DNA of 64,000 nt from DASSQJ01 sp963772645. Its GTDB lineage: Bacteria; Actinomycetota; Actinomycetes; Actinomycetales; Dermatophilaceae. Of the stretch, positions 1-7,730 are shown piece by piece; position 1 is the stretch's first letter; each line of letters opens with the position of its first letter. The position numbers were made by a program, and so were the translations under genes. The notes below the pieces were generated by a model that was not told the DNA's origin, ran no database searches, and saw only the letters and a list, made by a program, of their open reading frames with translations. The stretch lies in the NCBI GenBank assembly GCA_963772645.1, contig CAVYYD010000010.1, positions 1 through 64,000 on the forward strand, given 5' to 3'.

Positions 1-222
1 GGGGCGCCTACTCATGGGCAAGGGCGGCCTTGACGCAGGTGAATCTCGACGTCCACGAGTGGGCAGGCGTTGGGCACAGTGTTTCCTGCGACGGATCGAC
101 CGGAATCGCGGAATTGCACGGACACCGACGAAGGCAAGGACGACAGCAGCGATTGGCGCACGAGGCGCCAGCCACGCTTGCACGCCAGGTCAGTGGTCGT
201 TGGGCAATGACAAGATGACGAC
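1..222. other. Left edge, no gene recognised
   Basis: No reading frame here resembles a known protein and no RNA gene or strong hairpin was seen. The open frames on both strands are Arg/Ala/Pro-rich and look like chance frames in GC-rich DNA. The stretch presumably carries the promoter of the DUF370-like gene that follows. Confidence 0.4.
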
Positions 223-597
223 GTGGCATCGGACTCCCGCATGGTGGCCTTGGGCTTCGGCACGTTCGCGCGCGCCGACCGCATCTTCGCCCTGGAGCGA
301 ATCACCGGGGAGGGACGCGGCGATGGCCGCCGGACTCGAGTCTGGATCGACGGGGTCACCGAGCCCTTGATCGCCTCGAGGACAGAGACCACCATCCTTC
401 GCGACATGGGACAGGAATCCGCCGTTGCTGCACCCGAGCTCGACGAGGCAATCGACCTCGCCGCGCGCCTGGCGGCCGCGGCCGAGGAGGGTCGAGTGGA
501 TCTGAGCGACCTCGGTCGTCGGGCGCGACGACTTCTGGCCGCGACAACCTCATCCTCATCGAGGTCCGGGGGCCTCGACAGCCCGCCGCTTCGGTGA
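223..597 (+). CDS. DUF370/RemA-like protein
   Basis: The N-terminal half resembles the RemA/DUF370 family. It has a start-proximal VALGFGTFARADRIFAL segment matching the family's 'iGFGN.v.a.RI.Ai' opening, then GRRTRVWIDG and a Thr-rich ASRTETTIL stretch. RemA-type proteins are small DNA-binding regulators in Firmicutes; their role in actinomycetes is unclear. Residues about 75 to 124 are an Ala/Arg-rich tail outside the family domain. The GTG at 223 is used here; ATG at 241 (MVALGFG) would fit the family N-terminus equally well. No partner gene is adjacent. The family call rests on motif resemblance by eye. Confidence 0.5.
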   Translation: MASDSRMVALGFGTFARADRIFALERITGEGRGDGRRTRVWIDGVTEPLIASRTETTILRDMGQESAVAAPELDEAIDLAARLAAAAEEGRVDLSDLGRRARRLLAATTSSSSRSGGLDSPPLR

Positions 598-620
598 GTG
601 ACCGGCCGGCGGCGGCGTGA

Positions 621-887
621 CATGGCCGCGTTCGCGGCGGACAGACCAACCTGCGGTTGCTCGCTCTTCATGAAGTGCCCTGGGACGATGGCACGCTGGC
701 GTTCTTCGGTGCGAAGGAGAGGACGGCCCAGGAGTTCGGAGAACTGCTCAGGCGCGCCGGGCCGGAGTATGCGAGCCACCGCGCGGACGACGGGCCCTGG
801 CACGTATCGAGGGAGTCTAGGCCTAAGCCCGACGAGGTGGTTGCGCCATCTATCGACAGCTCAACGCCGAGGCCGCTGCGGGCATGA
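621..887 (+). pseudogene. Possible relic of an O-methyltransferase C-terminus
   Basis: The frame beginning after the stop at 618-620 reads TNLRLLALHEVPWDD and then GAKERTAQEFGELLRRAG. The second piece resembles the 'ggrERTeaEyraLLaaAGf' segment near the end of many O-methyltransferases. There is no credible start codon with upstream domain, and the region after about 800 loses protein-like character. It is best read as a decayed gene end, or as a chance frame. The neighbouring methyltransferase is also damaged, which makes local decay plausible. Confidence 0.25.
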
Positions 888-967
888 ACGTGCCCACTCG
901 GTCAGACGCGGCGGAAGGTCCGGCGGGGCCCGTTGCCCTCGGCAAGTGTCGGGCTCACCCTGTGGGG

Positions 968-1762
968 ATGGCTGACGGCGCGGTGACGGACGTCTGGGAG
1001 AGCGCAGACACCTACGAGCGTTACGTCGGCCGATGGAGCAGGCTCGTGGCGCCGCGGTTCATCCGGTGGCTCGACGTGCCGGCGAACCGGCGCTGGCTCG
1101 ACGTGGGCTGTGGCACCGGTGCGCTGAGCGCGGCGATCCTCGGCCATGCCGTCCCGGCGACGGTCACGGCCGTCGATCCCTCCGAGGGCTTCCTGGCCAG
1201 GACCTCAGGGCACCTCGGCCCCCGCGTGACGACCCGGCGGGGTGCGGCCGAGGAGATTCCGCTCGAGGCTGCCTCGGTCGATGTCACCGTGTCCGGGCTG
1301 GTCCTCAACTTCACGCGGGATCCGGTGGCCGCGCTGGCCGAGCAGTCCCGGGTGACGACGGACGGGGGAACGGTAGCGGCGTACGTCTGGGACTGTGCCG
1401 AGGGAATGCAGCTCCTGCGCCTGTTCTGGGATGCCGCTGCCGAACTGGACTCCGCAGCCACAGCCTTGGACGAGGGGGTGCGTTTCCCCGTCTGCCGGCC
1501 CGCTGCCCTCGCCGCTGCCTTCGGTGGGGCCGGGCTCGCCGATGTCGTCGTAGCCCCGCTCGACATCGACATGCCGTTCGTCGACTTCGATGACCTGTGG
1601 AACCCCTTTCTGGGCGGCAGGGGCCTGCCCCGGCGTAGGTGGCCTCCCTCGACCAAGGGGGGCCCGGGACGCCCTGCGTGACAGGCTCCGCGATCACCTC
1701 CCGGCAGAGGACGGTGGCTCGATCCGGCTCCGCGCCCGGGCCTGGGCCGTCCGGGGGACGAC
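968..1762 (+). pseudogene. Class I SAM-dependent methyltransferase, 3' end frameshifted
   Basis: The ATG at 968 opens MADGAVTDVWESADTYERYVG, typical of this family; a GTG/ATG further up (884) would add a Pro/Arg-rich leader. The SAM-binding motif I is WLDVGCGTGALS, followed by AVDPSEGF (acidic motif II) and a VSGLVLNF motif IV-like strand. Up to DDLWNPFLGGRG the frame is intact. After about 1618 the expected ending is spread over other frames. One frame carries GPAPA, a TAG, then VASLDQG; another carries ARDALRDRLRDHLPAEDGG and ARAWAVRG to about 1760. At least two indels and one in-frame stop are needed to explain this. The catalytic fold is probably mostly encoded but the C-terminus is wrong. 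It is either a decaying gene or a cluster of sequence errors. Confidence 0.7.
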
Positions 1763-2021
1763 CGGGCGCGGGCGCGGCGGCCGCGGTACCGCCCAGCGGC
1801 TCGCCCTGGCCGCGCCGCGCGCTTCGCGGCGAAGGGGGCTGTCCGTGGCGGATCAGGTGGCGTCATTGAGTCGACGGACGTCGCGGGAGCCGGTGGCCGG
1901 CGCCGATCAGCAGGCCGCAGGCGCGCAGAGCGACACGCGCCCGGTCGGGTCCCGGCGGCATTCACCGGTCACGTCCGCGGGTCGTCCAGGGTGGCCGATG
2001 AGTCCACCGGGGCGCGGACTC
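1763..2021. other. Intergenic, nothing recognised
   Basis: Between the broken methyltransferase and the convergent cupredoxin gene there is no recognisable coding sequence. Short minus-strand frames give hydrophobic stretches but no start or domain. Confidence 0.4.
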
Positions 2022-2654
2022 TCACGTGGTGACGACCAGCTCGTCGTACATGCCGTTCGCGTAGTGGTTGGTCAGGTTGCACACGAGCTCGTAGCGGCCG
2101 GGGGTCAGCGTGAGGGTGACCCAGCCGGCCGAGCCGGACTCGATCCCCTCGCCGGGGCCGGCAGCGCAGGTGCTCGACGCTTCACCCAGGCCACCTGTCT
2201 CGTCCACCTTCCCGTCGGAGCCGGGGACAAGCTCGCCGGCGGAGGTCCCCGCGGCCAGGGGTAGGACGACCAGCTCGTGGGTGCGCCATCCCCGGTTCTC
2301 CACGACGAAGGACACCTGACCAGCGGGCACCGATGCCGGCTCAGCGACCAGCATCATTCGGGCGCCCATCGGGGCGGTGCCGCCCATCATCTGCGACATG
2401 CCCATGTCGCCAAGCGTGACGTCCACCCGCGACCCGGGCAATCCCTGCGGCGGCGTACACGACAACGGGGCGGCCGTGTAACCGGGCCCCATCATCCCGC
2501 CCTGGCCGCCGACGGTCCCACCCGTACCGCCCCCCGCGTTGGCTGAGGTTCCGCCCATCATGCCCCCCGGGCCGTCCTGGGTCGAGCAGCCCGCGAGCAG
2601 GATCCCGGTGGCAGAGAGTGCCACCATCACGGTGGCGAGATGGGCTGTTCGCAT
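2022..2654 (-). CDS. Cupredoxin-domain lipoprotein, probably copper-binding
   Basis: This is a 210-residue exported protein. The chosen ATG at 2654 gives a classic lipoprotein signal, MRTAHLATVMVAL to LLAGC, with the lipid-bearing Cys at about residue 23. Upstream in-frame starts would bury this signal. A Gly/Met-rich linker (MMGG and GGMMGPG repeats) follows, able to bind copper. The C-terminal domain is a cupredoxin: RTHELVVLPL supplies the first His, and ELVCNLTNHYANGMYDEL supplies the Cys-His-Met set of a type 1 copper site. The likely role is periplasmic or cell-surface copper binding or electron transfer. A CsoR-like palindrome upstream supports copper control. Confidence 0.8.
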   Translation of the reverse strand: MRTAHLATVMVALSATGILLAGCSTQDGPGGMMGGTSANAGGGTGGTVGGQGGMMGPGYTAAPLSCTPPQGLPGSRVDVTLGDMGMSQMMGGTAPMGARMMLVAEPASVPAGQVSFVVENRGWRTHELVVLPLAAGTSAGELVPGSDGKVDETGGLGEASSTCAAGPGEGIESGSAGWVTLTLTPGRYELVCNLTNHYANGMYDELVVTT

Positions 2655-2664
2655 TCGACCGAGC

Positions 2665-2678
2665 ACCCTTCGAAGGGT
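2665..2678 (-). promoter_or_regulatory. Perfect palindrome over the ribosome-binding site
   Basis: ACCCTTCGAAGGGT is a 14-base perfect palindrome ending about 10 bases before the cupredoxin ATG. Its right arm, read on the minus strand, contains GAAGGG, the only Shine-Dalgarno-like sequence there. In RNA it could form a small hairpin hiding the ribosome-binding site, or it could be a second protein-binding site. Confidence 0.35.
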
Positions 2679-2696
2679 ACGCCCCCGGGGGTATAT
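2679..2696 (-). promoter_or_regulatory. Candidate CsoR-type copper operator
   Basis: Read on the minus strand the site is TATACCCCCGGGGGCGTA: a C5/G5 tract flanked by TA-rich ends. CsoR/RcnR-family repressors recognise GC-tract palindromes with TA-rich flanks of this kind. It sits about 25 to 42 bases upstream of the cupredoxin start. No csoR gene lies in the window, so the regulator would act from elsewhere. Confidence 0.4.
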
Positions 2697-2811
2697 CCCC
2701 TGGTGGCTCGTCTGACCGGCCGCCCAGCCATCGACGTGGTTCGTGCGGTCCATGGGGCAGGACCATCTCCTTCCCAGCGCTTGCCGGATGCAGCGTGCCC
2801 ACGAACCAGGG

Positions 2812-3093
2812 TCAGGCCGCCCGGCGTTCGGGGGCCGTGGACCGTCTCGCATCCGGCGACCCCGGGTTCGGCGGGATCGGGTGAGGGCGCGCATGCCGGA
2901 TGGCCTGGCCGAAGACGAGGGTGGTGAGGATCCCGATCACGGCGACGACCAGACCGGTGCGGGGCGACGGGGATGGCGCCAGCGCACGAGACACCGCGCC
3001 GAAGGGGTCTGCGTCTCCGATCGGTGGGCTGACCCCGGCCGATCGTAGTTCGCGGACCAGTGGTCCTTGAACGCACCCGCCAACCTCGTGCAC
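2812..3093 (-). CDS. Hypothetical small single-pass membrane protein
   Basis: A 93-residue frame opens with a GTG. It contains one convincing membrane segment, TGLVVAVIGILTTLVFGQAI, followed by a Pro/Arg-rich tail. No family is recognised. It could be a real small membrane protein encoded just upstream of the cupredoxin gene, a relic of a larger membrane protein, or a chance frame. Other frames in the same stretch are Arg-rich and less protein-like. The rest of the 2655-3247 gap holds only the operators listed separately. Confidence 0.25.
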   Translation of the reverse strand: MHEVGGCVQGPLVRELRSAGVSPPIGDADPFGAVSRALAPSPSPRTGLVVAVIGILTTLVFGQAIRHARPHPIPPNPGSPDARRSTAPERRAA

Positions 3094-3247
3094 CTTGCCG
3101 AGGCGGCGGAGAGCGAGGGCCCCACCCCGGTCTGGATTGTCTGAGACGGCAGCGTCCGCGGGTGAACCGAGCGGCAGTCGTTCCGCGCACGTGGGTCCAC
3201 ACGGCGTCTCGGCGACGGTGCCTGGCAGCGCCTACCTTCGTCTGCGC

Positions 3248-4396
3248 TCAGGTCTGCTCCGACTCGCCACCTTCGAGGAGCTCGACCTCGACAAAGTCAA
3301 CGAGGGTCGGGTCGAGGTTGCGGACGTCATGCGTAGCGCCGGCGGTCCGCACGTATGACTCGCCCGGGGCCAGCTGGTGGTGTGTGCTCTCGCCGGTGGC
3401 GTCGACGACAGTCATTCGTCCCGCGGCCAGCGGTACGACGACGTAGTCGTGGTGGTGGGCATGCCGCCCGGTCGACGCGCCGCTCGGCAGGGTCCAGCGG
3501 GTGACCCGGATGCGGTCGGTCTCGTGCTGGACCGCTGCTCCCGGGGAGATGGCGGCGACGGGGCCAGGGGGCCCGTAGAGGTCGGTCCGTCGATCGTTGA
3601 AGACGTCGTTGTTCGCTCCGAGACGCTTCGTGCGCGTCGCCGCGAGGTCCACCTCCGCGGTGGTTTGGGCTTCCTGGCCCAGGGCCAGTGCCGTCAGGGG
3701 GTATCCGTCGGCGTCGATGATGACCGACCCTCCGAGCCAGGACACGCCTCGTTCGGCTCCGACTCGGTCGCACACGGCGACGGCGACTCGGTTGGTGGAC
3801 GCGTTGCCCTGGACCTTGACGATCTCCACGGGCCGCTCACCGTCCGGGCGTGGGAACCACGGCCAGTTCGCGGGCGCGCAGAGCAGCTCCGCGCCGGAGA
3901 GGGCGGCGAGTCGGACCCACTCGGGGAACTCGAGGTCGTAGCAGATCATGAGCCCGATCCGCCCGAACGCCGTGTCGACCACCGGCGGCGCCTCGTCACC
4001 CGGGACGAACATGTCCTGTTCTCGGTCCCACAGGTGTGCCTTGCGGTAGAAGGCGCGCGGGCCGCTCGGATCCACGAGAACTGCGCTGTTGTGGACCGAC
4101 CCAGCGCCGCCTCGTTCCGCAAACCCTCCGACCACGACAACCCCGTGACGGGCGGCGGCCTCCGACCAGGCGGTGACACCGGGTCCGTCGCGGTCCTCGG
4201 CCGCACCCGAGAGCTCCTTGGCGTCCTCGAAGACGTATCCGCTCGTGGCCAGCTCGGGCAGGACGACGACCTGTGCGCCGTTGCGGGCAGCTGACGCGAT
4301 GGCTTCGACTGTCGCGCGCAGGTTGTCTTCCGGACGGTCGACATCCAGAGCCAGCTGCGCACACACGACCCGCACCGTTTCGGGTGCACTCGTCAT
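3248..4396 (-). CDS. Carbon-nitrogen hydrolase (nitrilase superfamily) fused to a cupin
   Basis: The protein has 382 residues. Residues 1 to about 270 form a nitrilase-superfamily amidase with the Glu-Lys-Cys triad visible: LPELATSGY (Glu), FYRKAHLWD (Lys) and MICYDLEFPE (Cys). Residues about 290 to 380 form a cupin, with GRHAHHHDYVVVPLAAG and a later GATHDVRN. Stand-alone family members run about 260 to 290 residues, so the cupin is an added domain. The ATG at 4396 overlaps the permease stop by four bases (ATGA), so translation is coupled. Family members cleave C-N bonds in amides, carbamoyl or ureido compounds. With the ureohydrolase and permease upstream, a role in breaking down an imported nitrogen compound is likely; the substrate is unknown. 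Confidence 0.85.
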   Translation of the reverse strand: MTSAPETVRVVCAQLALDVDRPEDNLRATVEAIASAARNGAQVVVLPELATSGYVFEDAKELSGAAEDRDGPGVTAWSEAAARHGVVVVGGFAERGGAGSVHNSAVLVDPSGPRAFYRKAHLWDREQDMFVPGDEAPPVVDTAFGRIGLMICYDLEFPEWVRLAALSGAELLCAPANWPWFPRPDGERPVEIVKVQGNASTNRVAVAVCDRVGAERGVSWLGGSVIIDADGYPLTALALGQEAQTTAEVDLAATRTKRLGANNDVFNDRRTDLYGPPGPVAAISPGAAVQHETDRIRVTRWTLPSGASTGRHAHHHDYVVVPLAAGRMTVVDATGESTHHQLAPGESYVRTAGATHDVRNLDPTLVDFVEVELLEGGESEQT

Positions 4397-5817
4397 GCCG
4401 TCGGCTCCAGCGTCCGCCTGCTCGACGCAACGGCCTCGTGCTCGGCCGAGCGGTCGAGTCCGCGGGTCAGGATGAAGTAGAGCCCACCGGCGACGACCAG
4501 GCCGACCGCGAAGGAGACGTCCGCGCCGCCCATCTTCTCGGCCAACGGGCCGGTGAACAGGTCGGGGATGGAGAAGAAGGGGATCATCGCGACGAAGCCG
4601 GCGACATACGACAGCACTCCGCGCCAGGCCCACGTCCCGTAGATGCCGCGGTTGTTGAAGATCTCGGTGATGGCGTACTGCCCGTGACGGACGAAGTAGA
4701 AGTCGGTGAGGTTGACCGCGGTCCACGGAACGAGGAAGTACAGCATGAGGATGACGAAGCTGTTGAACGAGGTCAGGTAGTTGTCCGGGATGAGGAGGGC
4801 GATGACGACCACCACGACGCCGACGGTGCTCAGGCCGACGACACGCAGGGTCACCGTCGGCCTCACCGGGCGGAACCCGTCGACTCCGCTGGCCCCGGTC
4901 AGCATCGCGCCGTAGGCGTTGACCCCCATGATCGTCACCAGTGCGACGGCGGCGCACAGGACGGCGAATGTGCCGAAGCCCTGGAAGACGCGGTCCCCGA
5001 TCGTGACCAGGGCAGCCACGGCGTCCTCCGACCCGAGCCGACCGGCGATGACGGCACCCAGACTCATGAGCCAGACGGCGGAGAGCGCGGCGCCCGCATA
5101 CGTCCAGGCGATGAGCTTCGGCGCTGAGGAGTCCTCGGGTAGGTAACGGGAGTAGTCCGAGACGTAGACGGCGTACGAGATGTTGTACCCCGCCGCGAGC
5201 CCGAACTCGACGAGGAAGGCCGTCCCACTCCACCCGGGGGCAGTCGCCGGCTGGGCAGTCGCGGGCATCGTCACAGCGATCACGGTCAGAAGGGCGAAGA
5301 CCGCGATGAGGAGGTAGGTGAGCCACCGTTGAACGAAGTGCAACAGGTCGTGGCCGAAGACGGCGATGGCGATCGACACCGCAGTCAGCACGGGATACCA
5401 GAACCACTTGCCGCCCGGCAGGACCAGAGCGATGCCCTGCGCTGCGAGGATCACGTCGAACACCATGAACCCGACGTAGACGAACACGGTGGCGAGGAAC
5501 GGCAGAATGACGCCTTGGCTGCCGAACTGCGCCCGGGACTGGATCATCTGGGGCAGCCCCATGCGCGGGCCCTGGTTGGCGTGGAAGGCCATGAAGAACG
5601 TCCCGAAGCAGGCGCCGAGGCTGACGCCCAGGACACTCCAGCCGATCGACAGTCCCATGCTGGGGCCGATGAAGCCGACGACCATGGTGGGCAGGACGAA
5701 GTTGCCGGTGAACCAGAAGGGGCCTTGGTGCCACAGCCTGCCGCGCCGTTCGGCCAGGGGGATGTAGTCGATCGAGTGATGCTCGATGATCGGAGCGGTC
5801 GAAGGGCTAGTGGACAT
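4393..5817 (-). CDS. NCS1-family permease (cytosine/purine/hydantoin type)
   Basis: A 474-residue integral membrane protein with about twelve hydrophobic segments. It shows the NCS1 opening (WFTGNFVLPTMVVGFIGPSMG) and a typical TM1/TM2 region. NCS1 proteins are sodium- or proton-driven importers of nucleobases, hydantoins, allantoin or related nitrogenous compounds. The gene overlaps the ureohydrolase by 11 bases and the amidase by 4 bases, so the three form one transcription unit. The likely job is uptake of the substrate that the two hydrolases degrade. Substrate specificity cannot be read from the sequence. Confidence 0.85.
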   Translation of the reverse strand: MSTSPSTAPIIEHHSIDYIPLAERRGRLWHQGPFWFTGNFVLPTMVVGFIGPSMGLSIGWSVLGVSLGACFGTFFMAFHANQGPRMGLPQMIQSRAQFGSQGVILPFLATVFVYVGFMVFDVILAAQGIALVLPGGKWFWYPVLTAVSIAIAVFGHDLLHFVQRWLTYLLIAVFALLTVIAVTMPATAQPATAPGWSGTAFLVEFGLAAGYNISYAVYVSDYSRYLPEDSSAPKLIAWTYAGAALSAVWLMSLGAVIAGRLGSEDAVAALVTIGDRVFQGFGTFAVLCAAVALVTIMGVNAYGAMLTGASGVDGFRPVRPTVTLRVVGLSTVGVVVVVIALLIPDNYLTSFNSFVILMLYFLVPWTAVNLTDFYFVRHGQYAITEIFNNRGIYGTWAWRGVLSYVAGFVAMIPFFSIPDLFTGPLAEKMGGADVSFAVGLVVAGGLYFILTRGLDRSAEHEAVASSRRTLEPTA

Positions 5818-6802
5818 TGTGGACGTCCTTCCGCGGGGTCATGACCGAAAGAAGCTCGTAGGCGGCGTGTGCCGCGGCGATGCCGGTGATCTGGGCGTGG
5901 TCGTAGGCGGGGGCCACCTCGACGATGTCCGCTCCGACGATGTCGAGGCCGGCAAGGCCGCGGACCACGGCGAGGAGCTCTCGGCTCGTCATGCCCCCGG
6001 CCTCGGGGGTGCCGGTCCCTGGCGCGTGAGCTGGGTCCAGAACGTCGATGTCGATTGAGACGTAGGCCGGGCGGTCCCCCACGCGTTGAAGGATGCGCTC
6101 GACGCATCCGCGCACCCGCAGGTCATCCATCTCTGGCCCAGCAATGACCTCGAAGCCCAGGTTGTGGTCCTGACGCAGGTCATCCGCGGAGTACAGCGGC
6201 CCTCGTGAGCCGACATGGATGCAGGCATCGGCGTCGAGCAGCCCTTCCTCCGAGGCGCGCCGGAAGGGAGTGCCGTGGGTGTACGGGGCACCGAAGTAGG
6301 TGTCCCAGGTGTCCAGGTGGGCATCGAAGTGGATGACGGCGGGCGGCGCTCCTCGCGCGGCCTTGACGGAGCGCAGCAACGGGAGGGACAGAGTGTGGTC
6401 CCCACCGAGGACGAGCAGCCTGGGGAATCGCTCGAGGGCGGCGGCCGCCTGCTGTTCCACCGACGCGATGGCCTCCTCGAGCGAGAAGGGGTTGACGCCC
6501 ATGTCTCCGGCGTCGACGACCTGGGCGGCCGCGAACGGGGAGACGTCCAGAGCGGGGTTGTAGGGGCGAAGCAGTCGGGAGGACTCGCGGATGTGGGCGG
6601 GTCCGAACCGGGCGCCCGGGCGGTACGACGTACCCGAGTCGAAAGGGATGCCGACGACGGCCAGATCGGCATCCTCGACCTCGTCGGCCCGGGGCAGCAG
6701 AGCGAAGGTGCCCAGACCGGCGAAACGGGGGATCTTGGTGGCGTCGACCTGTCCCACGCGACCATCGGCCACGACGCGCGGCACCTCTGCGAACTCGGTC
6801 AT
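5807..6802 (-). CDS. Ureohydrolase (agmatinase/guanidinobutyrase-like)
   Basis: The 331-residue protein is full length for the arginase/agmatinase family of dinuclear manganese (or nickel) enzymes, which hydrolyse guanidino compounds to urea and an amine. All metal-binding motifs are present: GGDHTLSLPL, HFDAHLDTWD and SIDIDVLDPAHAPGTGTPE. It also has the substrate-loop segment GIPFDSGTSYRPGARFGP. It is the first gene of the operon with the NCS1 permease and the nitrilase-cupin protein. Agmatine, 4-guanidinobutyrate, 3-guanidinopropionate or another guanidino compound could be the substrate. The XRE-cupin regulator opposite probably senses it. Confidence 0.85.
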   Translation of the reverse strand: MTEFAEVPRVVADGRVGQVDATKIPRFAGLGTFALLPRADEVEDADLAVVGIPFDSGTSYRPGARFGPAHIRESSRLLRPYNPALDVSPFAAAQVVDAGDMGVNPFSLEEAIASVEQQAAAALERFPRLLVLGGDHTLSLPLLRSVKAARGAPPAVIHFDAHLDTWDTYFGAPYTHGTPFRRASEEGLLDADACIHVGSRGPLYSADDLRQDHNLGFEVIAGPEMDDLRVRGCVERILQRVGDRPAYVSIDIDVLDPAHAPGTGTPEAGGMTSRELLAVVRGLAGLDIVGADIVEVAPAYDHAQITGIAAAHAAYELLSVMTPRKDVHNVH

Positions 6803-6849
6803 TGGCTCTCCTCGATGAGATGAGGCACAGTACTCCCGGGGTGCCTGTG

Positions 6850-6877
6850 AGGCAACGTTTGATGCATAGCAGGCAAC
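6850..6877. promoter_or_regulatory. Direct repeat AGGCAAC x2, candidate operator
   Basis: AGGCAAC occurs at 6850-6856 and again at 6871-6877, exactly 21 bases apart, i.e. two helical turns on the same DNA face. The pair lies in the 139-base divergent region between the ureohydrolase operon and the XRE-cupin gene, where an operator for that regulator is expected. That it is bound by the regulator is inference. Confidence 0.35.
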
Positions 6878-6941
6878 AGGTCAGTGGCCGGAGGGATGAT
6901 CGGCACAACGTTCCTGCGGTCAGGTGGGATAGAAAGGACCG

Positions 6942-7529
6942 GTGCCCCCCCGCGTGCCGAGCCTCGAGCCTTCCGAGCGCGGTCCGAAGGTTCCTCTCAT
7001 CGGTGCCCGCCTGCGCGCGGCACGACAGGGTCGGCGTCGGACGATCAGAGACGTGGCGCACGCCAGTGGGCTGACGGCAGGGTTTCTCAGCCGCCTCGAG
7101 CGCGACGAGGTCCAGCCGTCCGTCGCGTCGCTCGTGACGCTGTGCGAGGTCCTTGGTTTGAGGGTGGGCTCGCTGTTCGACCCTCCCGAGACCGCCATCG
7201 TCCGCCGCGGACAGGGTCAACCGATCAACTTCGGCGGTGTGGACGTGGCGGAGACCCTTCTGACCCCCGGCACCCAGACCCGCCTGCAGGTCATCCACTC
7301 GGATGTCGAGCCGGGCGGCAACGGCGGTGACGACCTCTACTCCCTCGACTCCGACTTCGAGTGCGTCTATGTCGTCGCAGGCACGCTTGTCGTCACGAAC
7401 GAGTCCGGTGACGTCGTGCTCGGCGAGGGCGACGCCATGACATTCCCCGCCCATCAACCCCACACCTGGCGCAACACCTCGACGGAGAATGCGTGCGAGG
7501 TCCTCTGGATCCTCACCCCCGCCCCGTGA
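6942..7529 (+). CDS. XRE-family regulator with C-terminal cupin
   Basis: This 195-residue regulator has an N-terminal helix-turn-helix (about residues 20 to 75, IGARLRAARQGRRRTIRDVA then GLTAGFLSRLERDEVQPS). A C-terminal cupin follows (about 110 to 190, with DFECVYVVAGTLVV and FPAHQPHTWRNT). The PuuR-like arrangement senses a small molecule through the cupin and usually controls the adjacent catabolic operon. It is divergent from the ureohydrolase operon, whose nitrilase also carries a cupin. The GTG start at 6942 has an AGAAAGGA ribosome-binding site just upstream. Confidence 0.85.
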   Translation: MPPRVPSLEPSERGPKVPLIGARLRAARQGRRRTIRDVAHASGLTAGFLSRLERDEVQPSVASLVTLCEVLGLRVGSLFDPPETAIVRRGQGQPINFGGVDVAETLLTPGTQTRLQVIHSDVEPGGNGGDDLYSLDSDFECVYVVAGTLVVTNESGDVVLGEGDAMTFPAHQPHTWRNTSTENACEVLWILTPAP

Positions 7530-7730
7530 ACCAAGACCGGCGGTGGGCGAAGCGGCGGCGGGCGCGTGCTTCAGGGCTCCCGCGTGCAGCGAGGCGGGGC
7601 ACCGCCACCGCCCCGGGCACGGGCTTCGGTTCGCCGGTGGGCCGCCTGCCCGCCGGCGGGTGCCGTGCCCGGTACCGGGCGTCGCCGGCACGTCGATGCC
7701 TCGGTCGGCTGGCCGCGAGGGCGGTTTGCG

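Noticed and set aside
12..803. Minus-strand frame of about 260 residues at the left edge
   Set aside because: Arg/Ser/Pro-rich, no recognisable motif, antisense to the DUF370-like gene.
1021..1965. Minus-strand frame opposite the methyltransferase
   Set aside because: The methyltransferase motifs are clear on the plus strand; this frame is its antisense.
7530..7730. Gap between the XRE-cupin gene and the VOC gene
   Set aside because: Searched for a small gene or terminator; only weak GC-rich hairpins, none convincing.
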